The notes under the pieces: generated by a model | What the model was told of the DNA's origin: nothing | Seen by the model: the letters and a program-made list of their open reading frames with translations, nothing else | The model's database searches: none | Shown: piece after piece, positions 28,688 to 38,171 of the stretch | Position numbering within the stretch: the stretch's first letter is position 1 | How the letters are laid out: each line of letters begins with the position of its first letter | Position numbers and translations under genes: made by a program | Source of the DNA: Roseovarius sp. EL26 | GTDB taxonomy: Bacteria; Pseudomonadota; Alphaproteobacteria; Rhodobacterales; Rhodobacteraceae | DNA: 64,000 nucleotides | Direction: 5' to 3' | Assembly: GCF_900327775.1 (NCBI RefSeq) | Contig: NZ_OUMZ01000006.1 | Span: 534,436-598,435 of the forward strand

Positions 28688-29195
28688 GTTACGAATCTGG
28701 CATTCCTCACGGGATCCGTATCATTGTGTCTTTCGGATGCTCCGACTGTTGATGGCAACCCAGGAGGGACTGCCTTTAGAACGGCTTCGCATCTTGGACA
28801 TGTATCTGCTGTATCCGCCGTTACTTCATCGTCTGTCGTTGCCTAAGGCGATAAAGGAAAAATTCCGTGAGCTCAAAATTGAGAACCCAAAGTCGACCTT
28901 TGTGAAGCTGCCCAGCAACGCATCGGTTTGGCAAAATTTGCAAGTATATCAATCTGCGAGCCTTAAGCAGCTGATAGGGCGTGGTCTCCTAGATCAGTCG
29001 GCCTTTCAAAACAAGATCGCGCGTTTGCTTAGTGAAAATCTCCCGACCGAGCTTGCTGAACGAGTAGCCATTGAGAACGCCGAAGACAGCCAGCTGATAT
29101 CGCTGCTGGTTGAGGGTATGAGTGTCCTTTCGATGAGCGGGCCAGCTGGTCTCATTCGTCGTTCGGGAATCCCTGCGCGGGGACCTGTTCTATGA
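28680..29195 (+). CDS. ABC-3C system middle component
   Basis: 171 residues from the ATG at 28680 within the end of the effector gene. Contains PYHCVFRMLRLLMATQEGLPLERLRILDMYLLYPPLL, characteristic of ABC-3C middle components (helical, winged-helix-like), which are thought to bridge ATPase and effector. No TM or signal. Its last codons overlap the ATPase start (ATGA). The assignment rests on motif memory plus gene order. Confidence 0.8.
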   Translation: MTELRIWHSSRDPYHCVFRMLRLLMATQEGLPLERLRILDMYLLYPPLLHRLSLPKAIKEKFRELKIENPKSTFVKLPSNASVWQNLQVYQSASLKQLIGRGLLDQSAFQNKIARLLSENLPTELAERVAIENAEDSQLISLLVEGMSVLSMSGPAGLIRRSGIPARGPVL

Positions 29196-31102
29196 CAGCG
29201 GCTTTGAAAGTTGATCGACTACTCGTCACAAAGGGATCGCACATATTTTTCGATGAGCCTTTCAATGCGGGCGTTAACATCATTCATGGATCTAACGGGT
29301 CTGGTAAATCGACGATTACTGACTTTATTTTTTTTGGTCTGGGTGGAGATCTGACCAAGTGGAAGCCTGACGCTGCGAAGGCAGAGACGGTTTTTCTACA
29401 AATCACAACGCCGTCCGGCGTCTTGACATTAAAACGAGAAGTGTCTGTGAAAAGTGGTCGGCCGATGGCGATCTTCTTTGGCACCATCGCAGATGCGCTG
29501 GCGACACCGGTGGAGGGTTGGCAGATACATCCTTACCGCCGGGCCGAGCATGGATTCAGTTTTAGTCAGATTGTTTTTGAATCCCTTGGACTGCCAGAAT
29601 CCATCAGTGATGGCGCAAGCAATATCACGATGCATCAACTGCTTAGGCTGCTGTATGTCGATCAAATGACCCCCGTTCAGCGGCTCTTTCGTGTGGAAAG
29701 CTTTGATACGTGGCAAACGAGACAGGCCGTTGGGGATTTACTTGCTGGTGTGGGTGGCTATGAACTGTTTGATCGCCAAATCGAGTTGCGTGACACGAAC
29801 AAGCTCTATGAGGCCGCAAACGCGACGTATCGAAGCCTCGTGTCTGTTGCCACAGGTTACGGTGAGAACATTCTGCTTGAACACATCCAAACCGCAATAA
29901 ATCAGGCGCAAAAGACGCGAGATGACAATCTGCGTAATCTCAAACAATTGGTTGAGGCAACGGAGACGGATGAAACCTCGAATTCGCTGAAGGAAGTGCG
30001 CAAAGAAGCCATGAAGACGTTGCATGCAAAGCGTTCAGAAGTGCAGCGTCTTCAATCGGAAATTGAAGTTTTGAATTATGAAATTGATGACGCTGATGCG
30101 TTCATCAATCATCTTAGGCATGCCTTACATGATTTCGAGGCTGCTGCGGATACTTTTGCGGCTTTGGGGCATTTAGAATTTGAGTTCTGCCCAGCCTGCT
30201 TTTCAAAGGTGAAAGATAAGGCTTCAGGTCATTGCCAGTTATGCGGCGAGCCTGATGCGCACGATGATGGTGGATCCAGAACTCTTGCAGTCAAGCTTGA
30301 TTTGCAGATGCAACTGCGGGAGTCTTTGGCCATTCAGAAAGAGCGCTCTGATGAGAAAAAAGCCAAGTCTTCGCGCCTACGCGTGGCGCGTAGCGAACTC
30401 AGAAAAGCGTCTGCCTCTGCTGATATGGCAAGTGTGGAAGGGGCCACTGGTCGCGAGACTGCTGTTGCCGAGCTCAGTCGCAAAGTTGGATTCCTTGATA
30501 GTGAGTTAGAAGGGTTGCAAAAACGCCTAGAGATCGCGGCACGCATTGATGCAGCGTCACGAACAAAGGAAGAGCTAAACGATCGGATCACGCGTTTAAA
30601 GCAAGAGATTAAACGTATCGAACAAGACCAAAACAAGCGCAAGAGGGTGGCTTACTCACGCATATCTAATTGTGCAAAAGATCTGCTGGATCAAGACCTT
30701 GAAGAGCACAGTGACTTCGGGCAAATCGATCATGTCGGGTTTGAATTCTCAGGTGACTGGGTTGCTATCAATGGCGAGAAAAACCGAGGCGGCAGTGCGA
30801 GTGGGATGGTTGTTCTCAAAAACAGCGTCACCGCTGCCATGCTACAAGCGTCGTTCCAAGATCCTTTGTTCAATCTACCAAGGTGGATGATGTTTGATAA
30901 CATTGAGGACAAGGGGATGGTTCAGGAGCGGTCTTGGAACTTCCAACGACTGCTGGTTGGAATGTCGAAATCTACGCCAAGTGAACATCAGATCATTTTC
31001 ACTACCTCGAAAATAGCACCGGAGCTTGAAGGGTCAGAGTTCGTTGTGGGCAGAAAGTACACAAAAAGCTCTCCCTCTTTGAACCTTTCGTCAGACGGAT
31101 AA
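29192..31102 (+). CDS. ABC-3C system SMC/Rad50-like ATPase
   Basis: 636 residues. Walker A at residues 33-41 (GSNGSGKST), a long central coiled coil (about 200-520) interrupted by a zinc-hook-like motif C-x2-C-x11-C-x2-C (CPACF starting at residue 333, then CQLCGEP), and a C-terminal ATPase lobe with a Walker-B-like WMMFDNIEDKGM, where Asn-x-x-Asp follows instead of the usual DE. ABC ATPases of this kind are predicted to sense nucleic acid or invader structures and switch the effector. The third and last gene of the operon. Confidence 0.88.
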   Translation: MTAALKVDRLLVTKGSHIFFDEPFNAGVNIIHGSNGSGKSTITDFIFFGLGGDLTKWKPDAAKAETVFLQITTPSGVLTLKREVSVKSGRPMAIFFGTIADALATPVEGWQIHPYRRAEHGFSFSQIVFESLGLPESISDGASNITMHQLLRLLYVDQMTPVQRLFRVESFDTWQTRQAVGDLLAGVGGYELFDRQIELRDTNKLYEAANATYRSLVSVATGYGENILLEHIQTAINQAQKTRDDNLRNLKQLVEATETDETSNSLKEVRKEAMKTLHAKRSEVQRLQSEIEVLNYEIDDADAFINHLRHALHDFEAAADTFAALGHLEFEFCPACFSKVKDKASGHCQLCGEPDAHDDGGSRTLAVKLDLQMQLRESLAIQKERSDEKKAKSSRLRVARSELRKASASADMASVEGATGRETAVAELSRKVGFLDSELEGLQKRLEIAARIDAASRTKEELNDRITRLKQEIKRIEQDQNKRKRVAYSRISNCAKDLLDQDLEEHSDFGQIDHVGFEFSGDWVAINGEKNRGGSASGMVVLKNSVTAAMLQASFQDPLFNLPRWMMFDNIEDKGMVQERSWNFQRLLVGMSKSTPSEHQIIFTTSKIAPELEGSEFVVGRKYTKSSPSLNLSSDG

Positions 31103-31261
31103 AACAACTTCAGGTGAGAGGTACCGAGTCAGCAAACTTTGTGTTCGGCCATCGCTGATTGTGCGCGTGCGGCGAAAGTCCGGTCTGACAGGCCGCATTG
31201 CAGCAACTGAAGCTGGAAATGAGAGGCCGGTTTGGGCCGTCTGTTTACCAAGGGTAAAATC

Positions 31262-31768
31262 TTACCACTGCCGCCAACTTAGCCCCATTGTTGCGGCGAT
31301 AGCTTCAGGACACCCTGCCTGAACACGGCTGCGATATGCGCGAACAGATAGCCCGTTTTCCAGCGCGAATACCTCCCATTCATCATCCGGATCATGAGCC
31401 ATTTCCCGCACACCTTCAGTTGCTGCCCTTTCGCCCGACCAGCCTCGTTTGATCCGTTGTCTGAATGTCTGGAATGCAATCCCATTTTCTTCTGCAACCG
31501 GCCAAGCTGGAAGGCCGTTCTCTAATGTAGCCAAACCATCACGGCGCCGATTTTCGAAGGCTCCACGGTCATACGGATATTGTGTATGTTCGCAGGGAAC
31601 CGTCCAAACCTTTGCTCCACTCTCAGCGTCCTCTTCTAAACTCACTGCTGAGGCATCATTCAAAGGAAATGGCTTCAGGCCATAGCGGTAACATAGCCAC
31701 CAGGCATCTTCGCGACTTACCGCTTTGCCGATTGTCTGGCCGCCCACTGGGGCAACAGAATTGATCAT
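31262..31768 (-). CDS. unknown protein with two HTH-like repeats
   Basis: 168 residues from MINSVAPVGG (31768). The C-terminal half has two copies of a short repeat: EENGIAFQTFRQRIKRGWS and ENGLSVRAYRSRVQAGCP, each followed by an Ala-Ala-rich segment. The repeats look like small helix-turn-helix units known from phage-related proteins. The N-terminal half (SREDAWWLCYRYGLKPFPL) is not recognised. Lies on the opposite strand directly after the ABC-3C operon. Confidence 0.6.
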   Translation of the reverse strand: MINSVAPVGGQTIGKAVSREDAWWLCYRYGLKPFPLNDASAVSLEEDAESGAKVWTVPCEHTQYPYDRGAFENRRRDGLATLENGLPAWPVAEENGIAFQTFRQRIKRGWSGERAATEGVREMAHDPDDEWEVFALENGLSVRAYRSRVQAGCPEAIAATMGLSWRQW

Positions 31769-32286
31769 AAATTTTTCCGTTTCAAAATGGTGTGAGAAGT
31801 TCGCGTTGAGTAATCCTTGATCACATGTAAGCACTCGAGACCATGAGGCAAGCAATGTGCGCCGTCATTTATTCAAAATCGAAATTGGCTTCTGCATCTC
31901 AGATCTGTTGGTTTAACCGAGCAAAGATTTCAGGCGTGCGGCTAACGTCCGGAAAGGGGTTGCAAACGCAGAAACCGAACGACGATCTCAAAGTCGGCTA
32001 TGGGCCGGATGAGGCTTTCTGCCAGCGTCATTGGGCAGGAGCTGGGTGAGCAGTTGAGGCATGAACTTGAGACGCGCTTTTTACAGCCTCCCACCGAGTC
32101 GAGCCTGAGATTGGCCGTACCCAAGCGGATTACGATTGCAATGTCTATCATTTGCTGCTGGCAAAGACAATTTTCCCAGGGTTCGTCTATCAGCCATTTA
32201 GCGTGTAGGTTTTGATCACGTACCTCGATAAAGGATAGCGATACCAGACTTGCGACGGTTGTTGGTTTCAAGCGTTAAACCAGCAC
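31769..32286. other. gap with degenerate sequence
   Basis: 518 bases with no supported gene. A 109-codon minus-strand frame (31942-32271) has odd composition and no ribosome-binding site. The stretch may be a decayed mobile-element fragment, but nothing in it could be tied to a transposase with confidence. Confidence 0.4.
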
Positions 32287-33303
32287 TTAGTGAGAAGTCT
32301 GGGTATCTCCCTTTGCCTTCTTTCGGACATCAGGTCTGGCAGATTGCTCAAATGAGCGCATGTCATGGCACCTCTCTGCTTGCGAAAGTAAGATCCCGAT
32401 GAGCCTCACCTTCATCTCAGCGTCTATTGCTGCCCCTTTTATCGGGTCGTTGTTGCAAACACCAACGACCCACCGACCTAGTCCGGGGTTTGCATGGACA
32501 CAGTTGAAAATAGGCCCAAAGTTTGTACGTACACCGTCCGTCGAGACCCGATCCGAGCCTTCGGCTATCCAAGACTCAAGCCATGTCACGGCAAGCGTCG
32601 CCTCAGACAGTCTCATTGGAGCTCTTCCCTCTTGACTGGATCCAATATGGACAAGACCGCGAGTTAGGGCCCGGTAGTAGCCGCCAAGGCTCTGAACCCA
32701 ACCATGCTTTCCCGGTCCAAGACTTGGTGACATTGGAATCAGTGGTTCCAAACGCGTTAGCTCACCAAAGTCCTGACGTCTCCGCTCGGCAAGATGCGTG
32801 AACATGGCAGCATCAATCAAACGAACAATCGCGCGGCGTGAAGGTCCAGAGTTAAAGATCGGACCGAGACACCTGTGCTCTGCTACATCCGGTAGCAGCA
32901 AGTTATCCAAATCTGCAGGTCTTTGCATCGTGTCATAGCCAGGAGCAAAGATACTACAGACCACATCAACATGCATGTCATCAAATAGTCGCGCAGGTCT
33001 TCCTGTATGGACCTCTCCGATTGAGAGGGTCCCCGCGCCTAGGTCCAAGCTCACAGCAGGATACGGCACCTCCCTCTCGTGATCACGGGCGTCATCCAAG
33101 ATTTTCTTGGTCACATTCTTGGCCGTCTTCACAACAGAGGCTTTGCGCAACGCACGTATGGAATTCCACTCGCCACGGTCAACGGGAGTCGCAGCTTCCG
33201 TGCCGCGCATCATTCGCGCACTCAAACGCTGTTCACCGACGTCCGGTGCACTGATCGCACGCAGTGCGCGGCGCTTTAATGCAATATCTTTGAAACTAGT
33301 CAT
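32287..33303 (-). CDS. unknown protein, second of a coupled pair
   Basis: 338 residues from MTSFKDIALKRRALRAIS at 33303; the start overlaps the stop of the upstream gene by 8 bases. No family recognised. The N-terminal 80 residues are basic and helical; a central segment (PAVSLDLGAGTLSIGEVHTG, VVCSIFAPGYDTM) looks like an alpha/beta domain; the C-terminus is polar. No signal, no TM. Likely acts with its partner gene. Confidence 0.65.
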   Translation of the reverse strand: MTSFKDIALKRRALRAISAPDVGEQRLSARMMRGTEAATPVDRGEWNSIRALRKASVVKTAKNVTKKILDDARDHEREVPYPAVSLDLGAGTLSIGEVHTGRPARLFDDMHVDVVCSIFAPGYDTMQRPADLDNLLLPDVAEHRCLGPIFNSGPSRRAIVRLIDAAMFTHLAERRRQDFGELTRLEPLIPMSPSLGPGKHGWVQSLGGYYRALTRGLVHIGSSQEGRAPMRLSEATLAVTWLESWIAEGSDRVSTDGVRTNFGPIFNCVHANPGLGRWVVGVCNNDPIKGAAIDAEMKVRLIGILLSQAERCHDMRSFEQSARPDVRKKAKGDTQTSH

Positions 33304-33967
33304 CGCAAGATGGCCCTTCGCCAATCTGCTTATCGAATACTTCCCCCGAAGCGCCAAGCGACGCGCGCATAATAACGTCTAGGCGGGGTTGCACTTCGAT
33401 GCTGAATAAATTCGAGCGGACCTCGACGGCCTTCACGAGCCCAAAGACCTCCATTGCGGCAAGTAGTCTCGTTATATGAATCGTGATCCGCTTGACGTCT
33501 GCACCGCTTTCCTGGCCAAGATCCTTGCATACAGCATTGCACAACGCGCTCTTATTTGGTGCCTCGCCGCCACATCCGAAGCACTTTTGGTGGCCTGCGA
33601 GTTCGACTCCCTCAACTGAGACAAACGGTGAATCGATCCATAGCCGGTAGATGATATCCTGTGACAACAGCTGCATCACTTTGTCTATGGCTGAATCCAA
33701 GCTGGAGGCGTGACCTTTCTCAATCGCAACATCGAGCGCATTGAGCCCATCGTCATCAAGCTCGATCAGCGATAGCTCTCTTGCAAATGTACCGTTGTAA
33801 GCTCGGCTTGAGGTGTCCATCAAATCGCGGGTCTGGATGAGATATGCGTCTTCGACGGCTTTCGCAGAAGGTTCGATATCGCCAATAGCCTTCACGGAGG
33901 ACCCACCATCCGGTGTCCTCGTCTCTGGAACGTCAAGGTTCTCGTCTGGTATTTCCGAGTCTCGCAC
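33296..33967 (-). CDS. unknown protein, first of a coupled pair
   Basis: 223 residues from a GTG with AGAGGAAG upstream. The first 50 residues are acidic and probably disordered. Residues about 125-200 contain FGCGGEAPNKSALCNAVC (possible metal site) followed by a winged-helix-like stretch (VKRITIHITRLLAAMEVFGLVKAVEVRSNLFSIEVQP). It could be a small DNA-binding regulator. Coupled to the next gene. Confidence 0.65.
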   Translation of the reverse strand: MRDSEIPDENLDVPETRTPDGGSSVKAIGDIEPSAKAVEDAYLIQTRDLMDTSSRAYNGTFARELSLIELDDDGLNALDVAIEKGHASSLDSAIDKVMQLLSQDIIYRLWIDSPFVSVEGVELAGHQKCFGCGGEAPNKSALCNAVCKDLGQESGADVKRITIHITRLLAAMEVFGLVKAVEVRSNLFSIEVQPRLDVIMRASLGASGEVFDKQIGEGPSCDD

Positions 33968-34158
33968 GCGCTTCCTCTGCCGTCTCAGTCCCTATTTGGA
34001 CAGCTGGCCGGTGTTCTGTCCACCCTACAATCTGTGGGGACAGCCTGTTGCAACACTCAGGCCGACCGTATCGTTGGGTCGATTCGTACCGACGGATTGG
34101 GGCCGTCGAAAACCCTCAGCACGCGCCATAGGTCACTGGGAGAAAAGGAGATTTTCCC

Positions 34159-34350
34159 ATGGAATGGCTGCAATTGATCCCAGAAATTACCGACGCTCTT
34201 GTGAGCGCAGGGACCCTTCTTCTTGGTGTTCTTGTCTATCGCCGGAACAACGACAAAGATGACGATGGCGAAAGCAAGCATGACGCCAAGATCAACCAAC
34301 CTGTCGACGACCAGTATAAGCAAGGGAAAGACGAGGATGACACAGGGTAA
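34159..34350 (+). CDS. small single-TM protein
   Basis: 63 residues. AAGGAG nine bases before the ATG makes it the best frame in this gap. One TM segment (LVSAGTLLLGVLVY) followed by a very charged Asp/Lys-rich tail. Size and shape are like small membrane toxins or holin-like proteins, but no family can be named. Opposite-strand frames across the same bases lack a ribosome-binding site. Confidence 0.5.
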   Translation: MEWLQLIPEITDALVSAGTLLLGVLVYRRNNDKDDDGESKHDAKINQPVDDQYKQGKDEDDTG

Positions 34351-34931
34351 AGCTGAGACTGCAATAGAAATGCATCTCGTCCGCTCAGAGATAAAGGCGC
34401 CTTTTCTCTCTTGATCTGTGACTGATGGGCTAGTCGTCTTGGGATGGTTGTGAGGTCGCTTTGCGGCGACCCCGGCGACTTACTCGGTCACTACTTTGGT
34501 GCCAAAATGCTGCGCTACCGATGAATGGCAGCAATGCGAAAGCTGCACTGCGGCGTTAGACATCGTGATGGAGGTCTGGAATGGGCCGTCCTTACTGGGA
34601 GCGGCGGCACCTGACGGGCAAAATGCTACGACCGACCTAATGGCGGCAGAGAGCCCAACCTGTGAATTCACTTTTTGTGCTGCGTGCGCGCGCAGCGGAG
34701 GTTTTGCCGCATGAGCAAGAAGTCTGGTGCCGCGTTGCAGCCGATAAAGCCGCCATTCATGCTAGTCGCAGCATGGAGTCCCAATGGCCAGGCACGGCGC
34801 GATCCTCGATCTCGGCCGGGCGTTCACTGATCAGTACCGCATCCTTGATCTTGCGTAGCTTCAGGCCCTTTTGAGTTGCGTGCAGGGACCTGCAGATGGC
34901 GCGGGGTGGCTTAGGTTTGCGACCGGCATCT
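34351..34931. other. gap, no gene recognised
   Basis: 581 bases between the small TM gene and the stop of the large membrane-anchored gene. Frames exist on both strands but none with good signals. Parts (34500-34700) contain degenerate sequence like that in other gaps (AATGCGAAAGCTGCACTGCGGCG style). Confidence 0.45.
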
Positions 34932-37900
34932 CTAGTCTTCATCTTTCAGCGGCGTGCCAATACGCCAACAGGGCTGGTCACCGCGCGCTGCGTCCGTGTC
35001 CACGGGCCGGAACGAGTTGACTTTCAAATTCGCTGGGTTGGTCGCGCCTTCGCTGGTCCAGACCTGCACTTGCCGAAGCTCGGTATAAAGCTCGTCGGCA
35101 TTAGGATCGGGCCGGGTTTGCGCCCAAAAGAGCATTTCATCTTCTGGTTTGCGGCCCCGATTAAAGTCGCGCAGCAACTGTGGCAAGTGCCGCCTATCCA
35201 CCATTTTCCGTCCTGGTCGCCGGATTGGGTCAAGACATTTAAACGTTGCCAAAATGCCTTGCATATCCGGCAAGACCTGCACCTCATCATGCCATTGCTC
35301 TCCCAATCGCACGCGCGGGTTCTTCCAAAGGCGCTTGCCTGTCAGGCGCAATTGAACCTCGCGCCCGGTTTCAAGCGAGACGGTATTGGCCTCAAAATTA
35401 TCTAGATAGGGGTAGCGCACGATGAAAAAACCCAGTTTGGGTAACACATCATCCAAGTCATGCGGCAACGGCAAAATCAGAGAGCTTTCGATCCGCCCGC
35501 GCGCCTTTGCCTGTCTTATCCGGTTGTCAAAAATAGTCAAAAGCTCGACCGATTCGCTCTTGGGCGTGTCCTGACACAGCCCCTTGCTAGTATCATTCCC
35601 GATCCATCGAGGCCTGACCCAACAGGTTTCAATCACCATCTCCACTCCTGGCCACCAGCTTGGGATCGACACGAGGGCCGAGAGCGGTTCGTTTTTCAAC
35701 TCATGCCGCATGCCCCGCCCGTTCGTGTCCAAGGGCTGTACGATCCACGACACCGTGGTTTCACGCTGACGCAGATGTCGTACGGCCGATGTAAGATGGT
35801 AAATGTCAAATTCGGGAGCATCTTTATGGACAGGAGGGTTTTTTCCTAGGCAAGCTTCTCGTGCTATTTTCAAGTCGTTTGGTCTACTTGAGTCCACTTC
35901 TGCATGAAGTAAACATTTTCCAACTACGAGCCAGTGCGGCTCCAAGCCCGCTGCGCCATCGTTCATACTCGTCCGAATGAAACCCACAATATCATCCGTC
36001 GGCTCAAGGTTGTTGAGGATGTACAGAAAAGACGGTCCGCACTCCAACTCTTTGTCACGCTGGTCATCGCCAGAGTCGCCAATACCAAAAATAGAATTGC
36101 GCCGACTGCGCTCGGATTGTGTGTTGCCATCGGACACGGATAGGTTCGCCGCGCCAAACAAACTCCACAGCGTGCGCTGTTCGCTTTGCGTGTGCTGCAC
36201 ATTCCGACCCGCCCCTTTGCGTGGATAAACCGTGTAACTGCGTGCGTTTGAAAAACAGGAAAGCTCAGCAAACAGCCGTAAGGCTTCATTGTTGCCAGTG
36301 CGTTGTACTGTTTCCCTGTCTCCTTTGATTATGGCGTCGAACTCTACTTTGGTTGGCGATTTGTAGCGTTTATATTTGATACGTTGCTGCGCCAGCTTTT
36401 CGCGTTCCTGTTCGGCCTTGGTCATAACGGCTATCTGACAATTCCGAATGTCACAGTCCCGAGTGTCGAGGTGAAAATAGTCCTCCAGTTGTTTGACCCG
36501 ACCTACGGTGTCTATCGGCGTATTTTCAAGCTCCGCTTTGACCAAATGCACTACGCCGATATTGATCAAATTTTGCCGCATTCCTTGGCACAACAAGGCC
36601 AAATTTGGTCCCACGTTTTTTGATAGGGTTTTTATCTCTGATTTTGCGATATCCTCAGGTTTCTTAAAGCAAAGCGCGGCCCATTCCGGAACCTTTCCCT
36701 TGTTCTCCTCAACTTCCCTCATCGTAAGATAACCCAAAGCGCTCAGCATGGCCGTGCTGCCAATTAGTTTGGGAACCATACATGGCGCTTGAACGGGAAC
36801 ATTAAAGAGCACTTCACGCGCGATACGATCTACGTTCGCTTCGTTAAGAGCCCCGGCTTCCTTAGGGAAAATGTCCCATCTCGCCCTGACTTCTTGTTTG
36901 AGTTTAGCGTAATCCAACGAATCTTCGAAGAATTTTGGTGGCATGAGTTGAAGCAGCGATACATATTGACCGCATTGAGAAGACAAACGGTTAATAGCCG
37001 CGTTCAAGCGCAGCGCTCCCTTGGGTGGCGCGCCCGAATTGCCATCGGAGCCGGCTTTTTTATTTTCAGCACTGGCCCGGCCTTGCGCTGAAGCAGTCTG
37101 CGTCTCCTTCAAGTTATCGGATGTATCTTTTTGCTGTGAGGCCTGGTTCCCTTCAGAAAAATACCCAAACAAAATTGGGCCAATTTTTGTTCCGGGCGCC
37201 ATTTCTGTAATTTGCCTGATGAGTTCGGCGGATGCCTGAGCGTTCATATCCGCGCGCAGAAGCCAGCTTGTATCTTCAATGAGTTTAGCCGCTAGTACGT
37301 CATTTCCGTTTACCAAGTGCGTGATTTCGCGGCGCAGAAGCTTGTCAACCTCTGCTGGAAAACCGCTATAGTTATCCTGAGCTAAAATAGTTGCACGATC
37401 CTGGATCAGCTTTTGCGCGGTCTCGGACAGCTCCTCTCGGATATCCAACAACAGCGCGCCGTACTTGTGCAGCAACCATTGCGGGTCGGTGGGTTGTTGA
37501 AGGCGCACCGAGACGGCGGCGATGGAGGAGCTATAGGCACGGCTAGGCGAGACAAAGAGGTTGAAGTTCAACCGGTGCAGCGTGTTGGAATGGGTGTCGT
37601 GGATGTCATCCAGAACGTATTCATATTTTTTTTGCACAAGGAACTGGCGGTATTCATGCGCGTCCTGAAACTCTAGATGCGGGCCCACATTGATGTTCGG
37701 CGCGGATGTGGCGGCGGTATCTTGTGCATCCGTGACTTCGGAGCCGTCTTCATCGGCTTGAGATGCGCCTAGTTTGAGGCGCTGCTTCAAGAAATCCTCG
37801 CGAACGTTGTCGGGCAGTCCAAAGCGATCCGCTTCGATCATTTTGTCTACCACCGCAATCCGGCCGTCAATCCACCGACTGTCCGCGAGTCGCTGGTTGA

Positions 37901-38171
37901 TCAACCGCTCGCGCGTGAAAAGCTGCGGGGATTCAACAATGATCGCGCCCTCATGCTTTGGATCAAAGAACAACCCGCGATCCCAAAACCAGTCCTGCAC
38001 AACGCGCCCGAAATAAGGTAGGGGCAGGTAAAACATGAAAATGATAATCAGCAGATAAACCGAGCGTTGTTGCACCACTGGTTTGCCCAGCCATGCCCAC
38101 ATCACCTCCCAATAATGGCGAAACGAGTTTCTGCGATCCCCTTCAGTTGCGGTATTTGAGTCATCAGCCAT
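34932..38171 (-). CDS. large membrane-anchored protein of the W-x-N peptide operon, unknown function
   Basis: 1079 residues. One TM segment near residues 36-58 (SVYLLIIIFMFYLPLPYFG) after a short N-terminal tail, then about 1000 residues of soluble sequence. The region 140-180 is acidic/Ser-rich linker, 340-390 is low-complexity (Gln/Ser/Asn), and the C-terminal 250 residues look globular with beta strands (LRLTGKRLWKNPRVRLGEQW). No protease, transporter or cyclase motif was recognised. Its start overlaps the radical SAM gene by 8 bases, so it is a fixed partner: export, maturation or display of the peptide product are candidates. Confidence 0.8.
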   Translation of the reverse strand: MADDSNTATEGDRRNSFRHYWEVMWAWLGKPVVQQRSVYLLIIIFMFYLPLPYFGRVVQDWFWDRGLFFDPKHEGAIIVESPQLFTRERLINQRLADSRWIDGRIAVVDKMIEADRFGLPDNVREDFLKQRLKLGASQADEDGSEVTDAQDTAATSAPNINVGPHLEFQDAHEYRQFLVQKKYEYVLDDIHDTHSNTLHRLNFNLFVSPSRAYSSSIAAVSVRLQQPTDPQWLLHKYGALLLDIREELSETAQKLIQDRATILAQDNYSGFPAEVDKLLRREITHLVNGNDVLAAKLIEDTSWLLRADMNAQASAELIRQITEMAPGTKIGPILFGYFSEGNQASQQKDTSDNLKETQTASAQGRASAENKKAGSDGNSGAPPKGALRLNAAINRLSSQCGQYVSLLQLMPPKFFEDSLDYAKLKQEVRARWDIFPKEAGALNEANVDRIAREVLFNVPVQAPCMVPKLIGSTAMLSALGYLTMREVEENKGKVPEWAALCFKKPEDIAKSEIKTLSKNVGPNLALLCQGMRQNLINIGVVHLVKAELENTPIDTVGRVKQLEDYFHLDTRDCDIRNCQIAVMTKAEQEREKLAQQRIKYKRYKSPTKVEFDAIIKGDRETVQRTGNNEALRLFAELSCFSNARSYTVYPRKGAGRNVQHTQSEQRTLWSLFGAANLSVSDGNTQSERSRRNSIFGIGDSGDDQRDKELECGPSFLYILNNLEPTDDIVGFIRTSMNDGAAGLEPHWLVVGKCLLHAEVDSSRPNDLKIAREACLGKNPPVHKDAPEFDIYHLTSAVRHLRQRETTVSWIVQPLDTNGRGMRHELKNEPLSALVSIPSWWPGVEMVIETCWVRPRWIGNDTSKGLCQDTPKSESVELLTIFDNRIRQAKARGRIESSLILPLPHDLDDVLPKLGFFIVRYPYLDNFEANTVSLETGREVQLRLTGKRLWKNPRVRLGEQWHDEVQVLPDMQGILATFKCLDPIRRPGRKMVDRRHLPQLLRDFNRGRKPEDEMLFWAQTRPDPNADELYTELRQVQVWTSEGATNPANLKVNSFRPVDTDAARGDQPCWRIGTPLKDED

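Noticed and set aside
31942..32271. 109-codon minus frame
   Set aside because: Atypical composition, no ribosome-binding site; possibly a relic, but no family could be supported.
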